Source: DTFZ01 sp050260375 (GTDB lineage: Bacteria > Bacillota > Clostridia > Christensenellales > SZUA-584). Taken from it: DNA of 41,259 nt. The DNA lies in assembly GCA_050260375.1 (NCBI GenBank), contig JBLNCA010000032.1:1-41259 (forward strand), written 5' to 3'. Of the stretch, positions 25,056 to 33,753 are shown in pieces (within the stretch, counting starts at the first letter, position 1; the number at the start of each line of letters is the position of its first letter). The notes beneath the pieces are model-generated. The model saw only the letters and a list, made by a program, of their open reading frames with translations. It did no database searches and was not told where the DNA came from. The translations under genes and the position numbers were made by a program.

Positions 25056-26255
25056 ATGAAAAAGTTCACGAATTTCAAGCTTAACATGTATACGGACATA
25101 TTGTTCGGCAAAGGCACGGCAAGTAAGGTCGCGCAGAAAGTCAGGCAGCACGGCGGAAGCAAAGTAATGCTAGTGTACGGCGAAGGAAGCATAAAGAAGT
25201 CGGGGCTGTTTGATATTGTGACAGGGGCGCTTAACAGCGAAGGCATACCTTATGTGGAGTTCGGGGGCGTGCGCGCCAACCCGTACCGCAGCGAGGCATA
25301 CAAAGCTCTGGAGCTCGCGAAGAAGGAAAACGTGGATTTTTTGCTGGGAGTGGGCGGGGGCAGCGTAATAGACACCGCCAAGGCGATAGCTATTGGGCTT
25401 GATTACGAAGGCGACATATGGGATTTCTATTCGGGCAAGGCGGTGCCCAAGAGCATGAGAAGCGTGGGCGCTGTGAACACGATAGCGGCGGCGGGAAGCG
25501 AGACAAGCGGCTCGACTGTGCTTGTGGACGACATGGGCTTAAAGCAAAAAAAGGGTATGATGTACCCGGACGTGCTGAGGCCTAAGTTCGCCATTATGGA
25601 CCCGGAGCTTACGTATTCGGTGCCGGCCTATCAGACGGCTGCGGGCGCCGTAGATATATTCTCGCACACGTTCGAGAGGTTTTTCGTGGACAGCGCAAGC
25701 TTTCTGGGCGACGAGTTTGCGGCGGGCGTGCTGCGCACGGTCGTAAAGTACGCGCCGGTTGCCATTGAAAAACCTGACGACTACGAAGCGCGAGCCGAAC
25801 TGATGCTGGCGGCGTCGATGTCGCATAACGATATAACCGGCATAGGCAGAAGCGGCCAGGCGATGCAGGTGCACGGCATGGAGATGTACTTAAGCGGCCA
25901 TTACGACAACGCGCACGGCGCGGGGCTTTCCATGCTTATGCCCGCATGGCTCGATTACGTTGTACAAAACGGCGGAAACGAGAGGCTGGGGCGTATAGCC
26001 CAGTTTGCAGTGATGGTATTCGGCGTTCAGCCCGACATGCAGGATACCAAAGGCGTGGCGCTTGAGGGCATAAGAAGGTTTCGCGCATGGCTAAAAAGCA
26101 TAGGCATGCCTCTTAGTTTCGCGGACCTCGGCATACCTGCGGAGGATATACCCGAAATGGTGAAGTTTTGCAGGTGCAACGACGAGGGCATACTCAAAGG
26201 CTTTCTGGACCTCGATAAGAAGGCGGTGGAGGACATATACAGGAGCCTTGCATAA
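25056..26255 (+). CDS. Iron-containing alcohol dehydrogenase, butanol dehydrogenase-like
   Basis: A 399-residue dehydrogenase of the group III (iron) family, BDH/YqhD branch. The N-terminal nucleotide-binding half has VYGEGSIKKSG and LGVGGGSVIDTAKAIA. Metal ligands are seen as Asp and His in GAVDIFSHTFE, His in VHGMEM and His in NAHGAGLS. These enzymes reduce aldehydes with NAD(P)H. ATG 25056 is preferred to GTG 25011, which would add 15 residues without homology; the ribosome binding site is weak. It is the only intact gene between the scrambled region and the flavin reductase, and ends at a shared terminator. Confidence 0.93.
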   Translation: MKKFTNFKLNMYTDILFGKGTASKVAQKVRQHGGSKVMLVYGEGSIKKSGLFDIVTGALNSEGIPYVEFGGVRANPYRSEAYKALELAKKENVDFLLGVGGGSVIDTAKAIAIGLDYEGDIWDFYSGKAVPKSMRSVGAVNTIAAAGSETSGSTVLVDDMGLKQKKGMMYPDVLRPKFAIMDPELTYSVPAYQTAAGAVDIFSHTFERFFVDSASFLGDEFAAGVLRTVVKYAPVAIEKPDDYEARAELMLAASMSHNDITGIGRSGQAMQVHGMEMYLSGHYDNAHGAGLSMLMPAWLDYVVQNGGNERLGRIAQFAVMVFGVQPDMQDTKGVALEGIRRFRAWLKSIGMPLSFADLGIPAEDIPEMVKFCRCNDEGILKGFLDLDKKAVEDIYRSLA

Positions 26256-26272
26256 AGTGATATGCGGTTACT

Positions 26273-26307
26273 AAAAGCCTGTTTTATCGGCAGGCTTTTA
26301 TTTTTTC
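26273..26307. terminator. Bidirectional terminator between convergent genes
   Basis: AAAAGCCTG (26273-26281) pairs with CAGGCTTTT (26291-26299), with T runs on both strands. It overlaps the stop codon of the flavin reductase-like gene. Confidence 0.85.
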
Positions 26308-26798
26308 AGCACGCTTAATATCTCGCCTATGTAAATCCTGTGCAGGTCGCCGCTCGGATATATGGCGGAAAAAACCTCGGGAGCGTCGGCAGATTCTTTG
26401 GTTACGTCGGCGTGCAAAAGTTTGCGGCAGAGGAATATAAGATTAGCTTCCTTAAATGCCGTCGTTCCGCCAAAGAAATAGGGCGTGATGCCTGACTCCT
26501 TTGCCTTGTCGCATTTGTTGCCGTGCAGATACCCGCATTTGTTGAGCGCGTCGCGGTACGCTTCGTCATAGAACGACACGGTAAACAGGCTGTTCTCATC
26601 GAAAAACTTGCGCGTGAAGCGGCTCTCGCGTATATAAACGGTAACGACGTTCTTGTTCCAGAACATGCCGAACCCCGCCCAGCTGGCTGTCATCATGTTG
26701 TAGCCGCTCTCGTTGCCGGCAGCAAGCAGCGCCCATTCGTTGCCTATCTTCGTAAACGGATTCATATTAAGTTCGCTGATATCTATCTCTTTGAACAT
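26298..26798 (-). CDS. Flavin reductase-like FMN-binding protein
   Basis: This 166-residue protein has the split-barrel flavin reductase/flavoredoxin fold: NMMTASWAGFGMFWNKNVVTVYI near residues 34-57, then RFTRKFFDENSLFTVSFYDE (flavin-binding loop) and a HGNKCDKAKESG segment. Clostridial relatives bind FMN and act in electron transfer or reduction of small substrates. AAGGAG lies eight bases before ATG 26798. It is transcribed alone, divergently from the isomerase region. Confidence 0.85.
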   Translation of the reverse strand: MFKEIDISELNMNPFTKIGNEWALLAAGNESGYNMMTASWAGFGMFWNKNVVTVYIRESRFTRKFFDENSLFTVSFYDEAYRDALNKCGYLHGNKCDKAKESGITPYFFGGTTAFKEANLIFLCRKLLHADVTKESADAPEVFSAIYPSGDLHRIYIGEILSVLKK

Positions 26799-26968
26799 GT
26801 GCTACTCCTTCTTTTTAGTTCTTTTTTAATTTATGAATACAAAGGCCCTTTGCTAAGGCGGTATATTACGCGCTTTATTATGCGCACAACAATGTAAAAT
26901 AAGCAAGCTTAAATGTTACCGTTATAATACCAGATTGTACAGACATATGCAATTACGCCGCAACAGTA

Positions 26969-26982
26969 TGTAATCAATTACA
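26969..26982. promoter_or_regulatory. Operator O1, TGTAATCAATTACA
   Basis: This 14-base palindrome (TGTAAT-CA-ATTACA) fits the LacI/GalR pattern TGTAA.C..TTACA but with CA in place of the usual central CG. An identical site lies at 27037-27050, 68 bases centre to centre. Confidence 0.75.
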
Positions 26983-27002
26983 ATAATTTTTTATAGAAAC
27001 TA

Positions 27003-27030
27003 TTGATTAAATTAATTTATATGCTATAAT
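27003..27030 (+). promoter_or_regulatory. Promoter of the isomerase/epimerase gene
   Basis: TTGATT (27003-27008), a 16-base spacer and a perfect TATAAT (27025-27030). The predicted start of transcription falls at the first base of operator O2. Confidence 0.8.
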
Positions 27031-27036
27031 GAGAAA

Positions 27037-27050
27037 TGTAATCAATTACA
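27037..27050. promoter_or_regulatory. Operator O2, TGTAATCAATTACA
   Basis: An exact second copy of O1 placed over the transcription start, with one extra base pair of symmetry (ATGTAAT...ATTACAT). The two sites bracket the promoter, a layout suited to repression by looping. Confidence 0.8.
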
Positions 27051-27096
27051 TTAAAGCCTAAGCAGCAGATTGCTTATAAAAAAGGAGATGACAGCC

Positions 27097-28059
27097 ATGT
27101 ATAAAATCAAACAGAGCCTTGACGCCGTAAACTACGGAGCGTATTTTTACGACGGCAGGCCGCTTACAATGGAAGAGATAGTGCAAAGAGCGGCGGATTT
27201 CGGTTATGAGGCGGTCGATATCTGGCCGTACAGGCCGGTAGGGTTCCCGCTGGATTTCAGCAAGGACGCAAAGAAAAGGCTGCTCGATTTCGCAAAGTCG
27301 AGGAACATCAAATTCGCGACAATAGACTTAAGCTCCAACTTCATGCGCACGGACCACGCGCTTGTTCCCAAGCTCGACAAAGAGCTGCTCTACGTAAAGG
27401 AATGCTGCGAGTTCGCAAAAGACCTCGAGGTGCCCGTCATACGCATATTGCCCGCATTTATAGGCTATTTCTATCACGAGTACTGGAATATGGGGTACGG
27501 CAACACCGCAATGCATTCAAGGACGCTGGAAGTATCGCAGCTAAAAGACTATCTGGTCGAATGGGAGGCGGTGCGCAGCGGCATAATCGAGGCGGCAAAG
27601 ATAGCTTCGGACTACGACGTTCAGCTCGCCGTTCAGGGGCATCCTCCTATAATCAACTGCGTGCAGGACATGATAGACATGGTGGAAGAGATAAACATGC
27701 CCAACGTGAAGATGGGCGTCGATTTGCCGCTTTTTGACCGGCAGGACGACGAATACGTCTACAACATGGTAAAGAAAATCGGCAAGAGGATGATACATTC
27801 GCATACGCTGGGCGTAATAAACAAGACCGGCCCCGGCGGCATGATATACGCGTCCGAAGAGGTCGTGCCGGGCGACGGCATTGAGAACTGGCTGCCGTTC
27901 TTCAGGGCTTGCCGGGATATCGGCTATGAAGGGTACTTCGCGTACGAGCAGTGCGCTCCGTTCCTGATGCCGGGCCACAAGCTGCCGGGAATAGAGGAGA
28001 TAGACAGGCGCCAGAAAGCAGGGTTCGAGTTTATCAAATCATTTGAACAAAAACTGTAA
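27097..28059 (+). CDS. Sugar phosphate isomerase/epimerase, TIM-barrel
   Basis: A 320-residue AP-endonuclease-2-type TIM barrel, the family of xylose-isomerase-like, IolE/IolI and tagatose epimerase proteins. Features are FGYEAVDIWPY near the N-terminus, MGVDLPLF and MIHSHTLG (metal-binding Asp and His), EEVVPGDGIENW and YFAYEQC (metal-binding Glu). Metal-dependent epimerisation or isomerisation of a sugar is the likely reaction, and the exact sugar is unknown. ATG 27097 is preferred because AAAGGAG (27081-27087) lies nine bases before it; in-frame starts at 27070 and 27088 are too close to or upstream of that site. Twin operators control it, probably bound by the LacI-family protein encoded next. 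Confidence 0.88.
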   Translation: MYKIKQSLDAVNYGAYFYDGRPLTMEEIVQRAADFGYEAVDIWPYRPVGFPLDFSKDAKKRLLDFAKSRNIKFATIDLSSNFMRTDHALVPKLDKELLYVKECCEFAKDLEVPVIRILPAFIGYFYHEYWNMGYGNTAMHSRTLEVSQLKDYLVEWEAVRSGIIEAAKIASDYDVQLAVQGHPPIINCVQDMIDMVEEINMPNVKMGVDLPLFDRQDDEYVYNMVKKIGKRMIHSHTLGVINKTGPGGMIYASEEVVPGDGIENWLPFFRACRDIGYEGYFAYEQCAPFLMPGHKLPGIEEIDRRQKAGFEFIKSFEQKL

Positions 28060-28250
28060 TATCGGCGGATGGGGAGGTGAGGTAACCGCCCTAAGAAGTA
28101 TTCTTTTTTCACAGCTCTTGTAAGCTGCGCGGGGGAGACCTCGCGCGGCTTGCTTCTGAAGTGTTTTGGCGGGACGGCGGTAATGTGAAGCGAGCGATTA
28201 AACCATAATACGCCGTTGAACAATAAATAAAAAACGGATATATTCTAAGT

Positions 28251-29234
28251 ATGACGAATATACAAAAAGTTGCACAGCTCGCCGGCGTTTCGGTAGCGAC
28301 TGTGTCAAGAGTTATAAATAACAGCGACAAGGTATCGCCCGGAACGAGGATGAAGGTGGAGGAAGCGATAAAGTCGCTGAATTACGTGCCCAACATGCTC
28401 GCGCGCAATTTCCGCACGGCCGAGAGCAGGTCGCTGCTCGTAATGGTAACCAGCATCTCCAATTTATATTACATGGAAACCGTGCACGGCATAAGCGAAT
28501 ATGCGTACGAAAACGGCTACGACATACTGCTTATGGAGACGCAGCAGGATACAAGGCGGCAGATAGAAGGCCTTCTCAAGGTAAAAAACCGCATAGCCGA
28601 CGGCGCGATAATAATGGAGACTACCGCAAAGGACGATATGCTTCTGTCGCTTGAAAGCAGGCATCCCGTCGTGCAGTGTTCCGTATACAACGCCGGAGCG
28701 CCCGTGCCGTTCGTTTCGGTGGATAACGTAAAGGGCGGCTATATTGGAGCGCGCTTTCTGATTGAACGCGGCCATAGGCGCATTGCTTTTGTAGGCACCG
28801 AAAGCAAAGGCAAGTACAACGCCGACAGGCTGGAAGGCTTCTTAAAAGCCGCAGCCGAAGCCGGGATAGAGCAGGACGGCGCGCTGCTTACGCGCGCTGA
28901 CTTAAGCTTTGAAGGAGGCGGACGCGCAGCGCTCGAGCTTATGCGGCTCGAGCAAAAGCCGACGGCGATATTCTTCGCTTCGGATATGCAGGCAATAGGC
29001 GCGATACGCAGCTTAAAAGAAGCGGGGTATGATATACCCGGCGACGTGGCAGTGCTCGGCTTTGACAACATAGAGATATGCAGCGTGGTGCAGCCGGGGC
29101 TTTCCACGGTGGCACAGCCTATGCGCGAAATGGGCAGGGAGGCCGCAAGGCTGCTTATAGAGAGGATTAAGACTGGCGGCAACATTAAGAACGTAATTTT
29201 CGAGCCGAGCATAGTGGCAAGAGGCTCGGTTTAA
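28251..29234 (+). CDS. LacI-family transcriptional regulator
   Basis: This 327-residue regulator has an N-terminal HTH (residues 3-24: IQKVAQLAGVSVATVSRVIN) and hinge NYVPNMLARNFRT, followed by a periplasmic-binding-like core (60-327) with VPFVSVDNVKGGYIGARFLIERGH and VAVLGFDNIEICSVVQPGLSTV. Position 54, which corresponds to the DNA-intercalating Leu56 of E. coli LacI, is Phe. It lies 191 bases downstream of the isomerase gene and probably binds the twin TGTAATCAATTACA sites upstream of that gene. No clear ribosome binding site precedes ATG 28251. Confidence 0.93.
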   Translation: MTNIQKVAQLAGVSVATVSRVINNSDKVSPGTRMKVEEAIKSLNYVPNMLARNFRTAESRSLLVMVTSISNLYYMETVHGISEYAYENGYDILLMETQQDTRRQIEGLLKVKNRIADGAIIMETTAKDDMLLSLESRHPVVQCSVYNAGAPVPFVSVDNVKGGYIGARFLIERGHRRIAFVGTESKGKYNADRLEGFLKAAAEAGIEQDGALLTRADLSFEGGGRAALELMRLEQKPTAIFFASDMQAIGAIRSLKEAGYDIPGDVAVLGFDNIEICSVVQPGLSTVAQPMREMGREAARLLIERIKTGGNIKNVIFEPSIVARGSV

Positions 29235-29389
29235 TAAGAGTATTCCTCATCAAATCTAACGATTCGTCCCCCAATTATGACAGCCATATCTTGAAGGCGC
29301 GGATGATTATTTAAAAGCCAAAGCGCAGTCCGGATGCCAGAATTTATTGTTTGTTCATATTCTTTCTGATACAATTGATGAGTAATCAT
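29231..29389 (-). CDS. Possible 52-residue orphan ORF or remnant
   Basis: A short minus-strand frame begins ATG 29389 with MITHQLYQKEYEQ and ends near VIIGGRIVRFDEEYSY. The composition is protein-like and more AT-rich than the neighbours. There is no ribosome binding site, and it runs over the promoter of the S9 peptidase gene. It might be the tail of a lost gene. I recognise no family. Confidence 0.25.
   Translation of the reverse strand: MITHQLYQKEYEQTINSGIRTALWLLNNHPRLQDMAVIIGGRIVRFDEEYSY
29347..29375 (+). promoter_or_regulatory. Sigma-A type promoter of the S9 peptidase gene
   Basis: TTGTTT (29347-29352), a 17-base spacer and TACAAT (29370-29375), giving a leader of about 30 bases with AAGGAGG before ATG 29411. 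Confidence 0.7.
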
Positions 29390-29410
29390 TTGCGTCTCAA
29401 GGAGGAATAT

Positions 29411-31435
29411 ATGCCAAAGAGGCTTTTGGTTGTTTTTATATGCGCAGCGCTCGTCATGTCCGCGCTTACGGGCTGCATACAGCTGCGTCAATATGTCAAG
29501 GATTCGCCGGGAACGAGCGCGTCCCAATCCGCCCCGGCTACCGAGACGCCCGGCGATCTGCCTACGCTTCCCAACAAAGGCGCCGATTTAATACCGATAG
29601 AAGTATTTACGACATACATAGAATATACGCCGCCCGACATATCGGACGACGGCAAAACCATACTTTTTCGCCACGTAAAAGGCATGACGGACGAAATTGT
29701 GGCAAAGAACCTTGCGACTGGCAATGAAACGTCCGTCACGTGGCCGGGCGAGGCGGCTGGCATACCCAGCTTTTGCTGGGCGCCCGACGGTGAAACCGTG
29801 CTCTTTTTTGTGGACAACATGGGCGACGAGAACTACGGGCTTTATACGTCCAACATAAAAACGGGGGAGACGAAAACTATACTGCCCGGAGGCGCCAACA
29901 ACTGCTATTACGTAGCGGAAGACCCCAACAACGATAAGCAGATATATGTTGAAATAATGGATTTTACAAGGTCGCTATTTGATCTTTATCTCATTAATTA
30001 CGAAACGGGCGAGAAAAAGCTCGTGATGACAAACCCCGGCGATATTACCGGCTATATGTTCGACGACTCAGGTAATCTTAAGCTGATTACCACGACGGAC
30101 TCAAACGCGGGGCAGCACGTATTTATCAATAAAGGTTTCAGCTTTAATACTACGGAATTCAGGCAGTACGAATGGCAGGAGATACTCAGCTGGGGCTACG
30201 AGGACGCCGATTCGAGCGGCGCGTGGGCGCTGACGCCGGACGGTAACAGGCTGCTTTACATAGATTCCTCGGGCAGCAATACCACCACGCTGTACGAATA
30301 TGATATGAGCACCGGCGAGACGACCGAAATTTTCAACGACCCCGATTACGACATCGCCGGCACGTGGACGGACCTAGAGCTTGGCAAGGTGACCGCGGTC
30401 GCTGTATACGGACAGAAGAACGAGTGTCATGTGCTCGATCCGGCTTTTCAGGACGACTATGACGTGCTCGTTACGGTGGGCGACAATTTTGAGGTAATTG
30501 ACTCGAGCGAAAACGACGAATACTGGATAGTGGCATACATAAGCGACGTGCAGGAAACGGATTATTACCTCTACGATATGGCCAACCACGAGCTAAGAGG
30601 GCTCTACAACGCGCAGCCCGATTTGCAGCAATACGACTTCGCCCCTATGGAGCCGTTCTCGTACACCGCCGACGACGGCCTTAAAATAGAAGGATACGCA
30701 ACGTTTCCGGCGGGCGTCGAGAAAAAGGACCTGCCCACCGTGATGCTAGTGCACGGCGGCCCGTGGACTAGGGACAAATGGGAATACAATTCGGAGGTGC
30801 AGTTCCTCGCCAACAGGGGATACCTTGTGCTGCAGGTCAACTACAGGGGATCGTCGGGCTACGGCAAGGCTTTCATGAAAGCGGGAGATATGGAATGGGG
30901 CGGACTGATGCACCAGGACATACTGGACGCGGTGGAATACGCAGTCGCTCAAGGGTGGACCGACCCTGACAGGGTGGGCGTTTACGGAGCGTCGTATGGC
31001 GGCTATGAAGCGCTTATATCCGCAGCATTTTCCTCAGACGTGTTCAAGTGCGCAGTAGACGCGTTCGGTCCGTCTAGCCTTTTAACGTTCATAGAGTCGA
31101 TACCGCCCCAATGGTCGACGGAACGCGCCAGCCTGATAAAGTCTATAGGCGACCCCGAAAAGGACGCGGAGTTCATGAAGTCGCGTTCGCCGCTGTATTA
31201 TGCCGCGGATATTAAGATACCTCTGCTGATAGCGCAGGGAGACAACGACCCGCGCGTGCCCCAGAAGGAATCGGACCAGATGGTGCAGGCGCTAAAAGAA
31301 GCCGGCATTCCCGTGGATTACATGCTGTTTGAGGATACCGGCCACGGGTTCAACACGGACACGGACAGATTGAAATTTTATTCTGAGATGGAACGGTTCT
31401 TCGCGGATTACCTCGGCGGAAAAACCGAAGGATAA
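29411..31435 (+). CDS. S9-family prolyl oligopeptidase-like lipoprotein
   Basis: This 674-residue protein starts with a lipoprotein signal (LTGC, Cys22) and a Ser/Thr/Pro linker. Residues about 60-415 form a WD/TolB-like beta-propeller with repeats such as TPDGNRLLYIDSSG. Residues 430-674 form an alpha/beta hydrolase: MLVHGGPW (oxyanion region), YGASYGGYEA with Ser528, GDNDPRVP with Asp613 and GHGF with His645, the complete catalytic triad. S9 enzymes cut short peptides, often after Pro or hydrophobic residues. Here it would sit on the outer face of the membrane. ATG 29411, behind GGAGG, is preferred to an upstream in-frame start. Confidence 0.92.
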   Translation: MPKRLLVVFICAALVMSALTGCIQLRQYVKDSPGTSASQSAPATETPGDLPTLPNKGADLIPIEVFTTYIEYTPPDISDDGKTILFRHVKGMTDEIVAKNLATGNETSVTWPGEAAGIPSFCWAPDGETVLFFVDNMGDENYGLYTSNIKTGETKTILPGGANNCYYVAEDPNNDKQIYVEIMDFTRSLFDLYLINYETGEKKLVMTNPGDITGYMFDDSGNLKLITTTDSNAGQHVFINKGFSFNTTEFRQYEWQEILSWGYEDADSSGAWALTPDGNRLLYIDSSGSNTTTLYEYDMSTGETTEIFNDPDYDIAGTWTDLELGKVTAVAVYGQKNECHVLDPAFQDDYDVLVTVGDNFEVIDSSENDEYWIVAYISDVQETDYYLYDMANHELRGLYNAQPDLQQYDFAPMEPFSYTADDGLKIEGYATFPAGVEKKDLPTVMLVHGGPWTRDKWEYNSEVQFLANRGYLVLQVNYRGSSGYGKAFMKAGDMEWGGLMHQDILDAVEYAVAQGWTDPDRVGVYGASYGGYEALISAAFSSDVFKCAVDAFGPSSLLTFIESIPPQWSTERASLIKSIGDPEKDAEFMKSRSPLYYAADIKIPLLIAQGDNDPRVPQKESDQMVQALKEAGIPVDYMLFEDTGHGFNTDTDRLKFYSEMERFFADYLGGKTEG

Positions 31436-31456
31436 ATAAAATTATGGGCGGCAAAG

Positions 31457-31488
31457 GACGGCTGGAAAATTTCCGGCTGTCTTTTTTT
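31457..31488 (+). terminator. Rho-independent terminator after the S9 peptidase
   Basis: GACGGCTGG (31457-31465) pairs with CCGGCTGTC (31473-31481) with two G-U pairs, followed by seven T. Confidence 0.85.
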
Positions 31489-31607
31489 ATTATCGTAAAA
31501 AACCATATTCTAAGCGTGTGTCCGTCGCCTTGATAATACGCGTGTTTCCGTTCTTGACTTCTGTGTTATAATATTATAGTCAAAAACAACAAACGAAGGG
31601 AAAGCGT

Positions 31608-32984
31608 ATGAAAAGCAGTATGTCAAGGTACGACGTCGCGATAGTGGGGGGCGGAATAAGCGGCCTTATGGCGGCTTTGCGGCTGAGCAAGGGAAACCCG
31701 GGTCTGAAGATTATACTTGTGGAGAAAGGGCTGCCGCTCGAATCGCGCAACTGCCCGCTCGTAAAGGGGAAGTCGAGCGTGTGCTTAAAGTGCCTGCACT
31801 GCGCAATTATGGAGGGCATGGCCGGCGCAGGCGCGTTCAGCGACGGCAAATACGTTATTTCCACCGAGTACGGCGGATGGCTCACCGACATACTTGACCG
31901 GGACGTAGTATTGGATTACATAGAGCAGGCGGACGACATACTCGTGGGCTTCGGCGCGTCCGCCGAGCGGTATTACCCCGACAACGAGCTTAAAACGCTT
32001 TGCCTGCAGAACGACCTGCACATGCAGCAGGCCGAGCTTAAACACCTCGGCACCGACTCGAATTACAAAACTATGAAGCGCATGATCGAGGAAGTCGCAA
32101 AGCGCGTAGAGATATTGACGCAGACGGAAGTCGTGGATATTGACAAGGACGCCCATATACTGATAACGCCGGACGGAGAGATTGCCGCCGACGTAATATT
32201 GCTCGCGATAGGCCGGGTGGGCAGCCGGTGGTTCGGCGATTGGTGCAGAAAGAACGGCATACGCATGTCCAACAATCAGGTGGACATAGGCGTGCGCGTA
32301 GAGCTCCCGGCGCTTGTATGGGACCACTTTTCCAAGAAGATATACGAGCCGAAGATTTGGTACAGGAGCAAGCGTTACGGCGACGTTACGAGGATGTTCT
32401 GCTTCAACGAGCGGGGCAGCGTCGTAATGGAAAACACAGACGGCGTGCTTACCGTAAACGGCCATGCCTACAAGGACGAAGCGAGGAAAACGGAAAACTC
32501 GAACTTTGCTCTGTTGAGCACTACTATGTTCACGCAGCCGTTTGACAACCCTATTGAGTACGCGCGTTACGTGGCGTCGCTTGCAAACCTTATAAGCGGC
32601 GGCAGCGTGCTCGTACAGCGGCTGGGCGACCTGGAAGCGGGCAGGCGTACAAACGAACTGCGCCTTCGCGACGCTACTACGAGGCCTACGCTTAACGTAG
32701 TGCCGGGGGACCTCAGCCTCTGCATGCCCAAGCGCCAGCTCGACAACATAATCGAGACGCTGCATGCGCTGGACAGGGTGGCGCCGGGCACCGCGAACTT
32801 TGACACGCTGCTTTACGGCGTGGAATGCAAATATTATTCCGCGAGGCCTGCGGCTAATGATTTCGAGCTGGAAGGCTGCAAGCGCATATACGCCGCGGGT
32901 GACGGCGCGGGATTCACCAGGTCACTTTCACATGCGGCCGCGAACGGGCTGTATATAGCGGACAAGATACTGAACGGAAAATAG
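31608..32984 (+). CDS. FAD-dependent dehydrogenase, COG2509-like
   Basis: A 458-residue flavoprotein. The FAD motif is AIVGGGISGLMAALRLS, and the second strand ends in VEKG. The COG2509 signature follows: CPLVKGKSSVCLKCLHC and GAGAFSDGKY, cysteines that may bind a metal or serve redox. The C-terminal half has FNERGSVVMENTDGVLTVNG, RPTLNVVPGDLSLCMP and the closing FAD contact IYAAGDGAGFTRSLSHAAANGLY. Homologues are usually annotated only as uncharacterised FAD-dependent dehydrogenases. GAAGGGAAAG precedes ATG 31608. It is transcribed alone. Confidence 0.88.
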   Translation: MKSSMSRYDVAIVGGGISGLMAALRLSKGNPGLKIILVEKGLPLESRNCPLVKGKSSVCLKCLHCAIMEGMAGAGAFSDGKYVISTEYGGWLTDILDRDVVLDYIEQADDILVGFGASAERYYPDNELKTLCLQNDLHMQQAELKHLGTDSNYKTMKRMIEEVAKRVEILTQTEVVDIDKDAHILITPDGEIAADVILLAIGRVGSRWFGDWCRKNGIRMSNNQVDIGVRVELPALVWDHFSKKIYEPKIWYRSKRYGDVTRMFCFNERGSVVMENTDGVLTVNGHAYKDEARKTENSNFALLSTTMFTQPFDNPIEYARYVASLANLISGGSVLVQRLGDLEAGRRTNELRLRDATTRPTLNVVPGDLSLCMPKRQLDNIIETLHALDRVAPGTANFDTLLYGVECKYYSARPAANDFELEGCKRIYAAGDGAGFTRSLSHAAANGLYIADKILNGK

Positions 32985-32986
32985 TA

Positions 32987-33619
32987 CTATAAAAGCTTAT
33001 CTACCGCGCCCCATACGAAGTTGCCGCCGAAGAACACGAGCAAAGCGCCCAAGATCGCTATTATTACGCGGTAGGGCGTTTGTTTTATAAACCTGCGGGT
33101 TTTGCCTACAGCAAGAGACACAAAGCCGTACCATATGAAATCGGCGCAGAAATGGCCAATGAAGTAGACTATTACGCCAATAACGCCCAGCGCGATATAC
33201 GCCTGCATAAGGAACCCGAGGCCGACAACCGCCCACCAAAGCAGGAATCCGGGATTTGTAGCGCATATGACCGCGCTTGACAGCACCATGCCTCGGGACG
33301 CTTCGGGCTTTTCGTCCACGTTGACTGCCACGTTGTTTTTTACCGACTGAACTATCATATTCAAGCCCATGTAAGCGAGCACAAGTCCGCCCGCTATGCC
33401 GACTGTTATCTGCGCCGCGTCCGATTTGAGCACGAGGTCAAGGCCAAGGAATATCAGTATTATCAGCGCTATTTCCAGCAGCGCGTGGCCAAGCGTAATC
33501 ATCACCCCTGCTTTGGGCCCGGAGGATAATGACCGTTTTATTGTGTACGTGAGCAGCGGGCCGGGCATCATAGCCCCCGAAAACCCCACAGCCAGCGCCG
33601 AGAAAAATATCTGTGCCAT
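32987..33619 (-). CDS. LysE-family amino-acid exporter
   Basis: A 210-residue membrane protein of the LysE/RhtB family with about six helices. Motifs are GFSGAMMPGPLLTYTIKRSLSSGPKAG at the N-terminus, GHALLEIALI and NPGFLLWWAVVGLGFL. Members export lysine, threonine, homoserine or related compounds; the cargo here cannot be read from sequence. ATG 33619 is preferred over an upstream in-frame start that adds 20 residues, because AAAGGTAG precedes it and the family normally starts there. It converges with the COG2509-like gene and diverges from the ferritin-like gene. Confidence 0.88.
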   Translation of the reverse strand: MAQIFFSALAVGFSGAMMPGPLLTYTIKRSLSSGPKAGVMITLGHALLEIALIILIFLGLDLVLKSDAAQITVGIAGGLVLAYMGLNMIVQSVKNNVAVNVDEKPEASRGMVLSSAVICATNPGFLLWWAVVGLGFLMQAYIALGVIGVIVYFIGHFCADFIWYGFVSLAVGKTRRFIKQTPYRVIIAILGALLVFFGGNFVWGAVDKLL

Positions 33620-33753
33620 AACTACCTTTGCATAAACGCAAATTTTGTATATAGTATCATTCCTGGCGTACGATGTCAAAAATTATATATTCAACAATTT
33701 TGGCACGCAAAAACACTGCGGCATACTATATAGCGAAAGGGGGAATACATACT

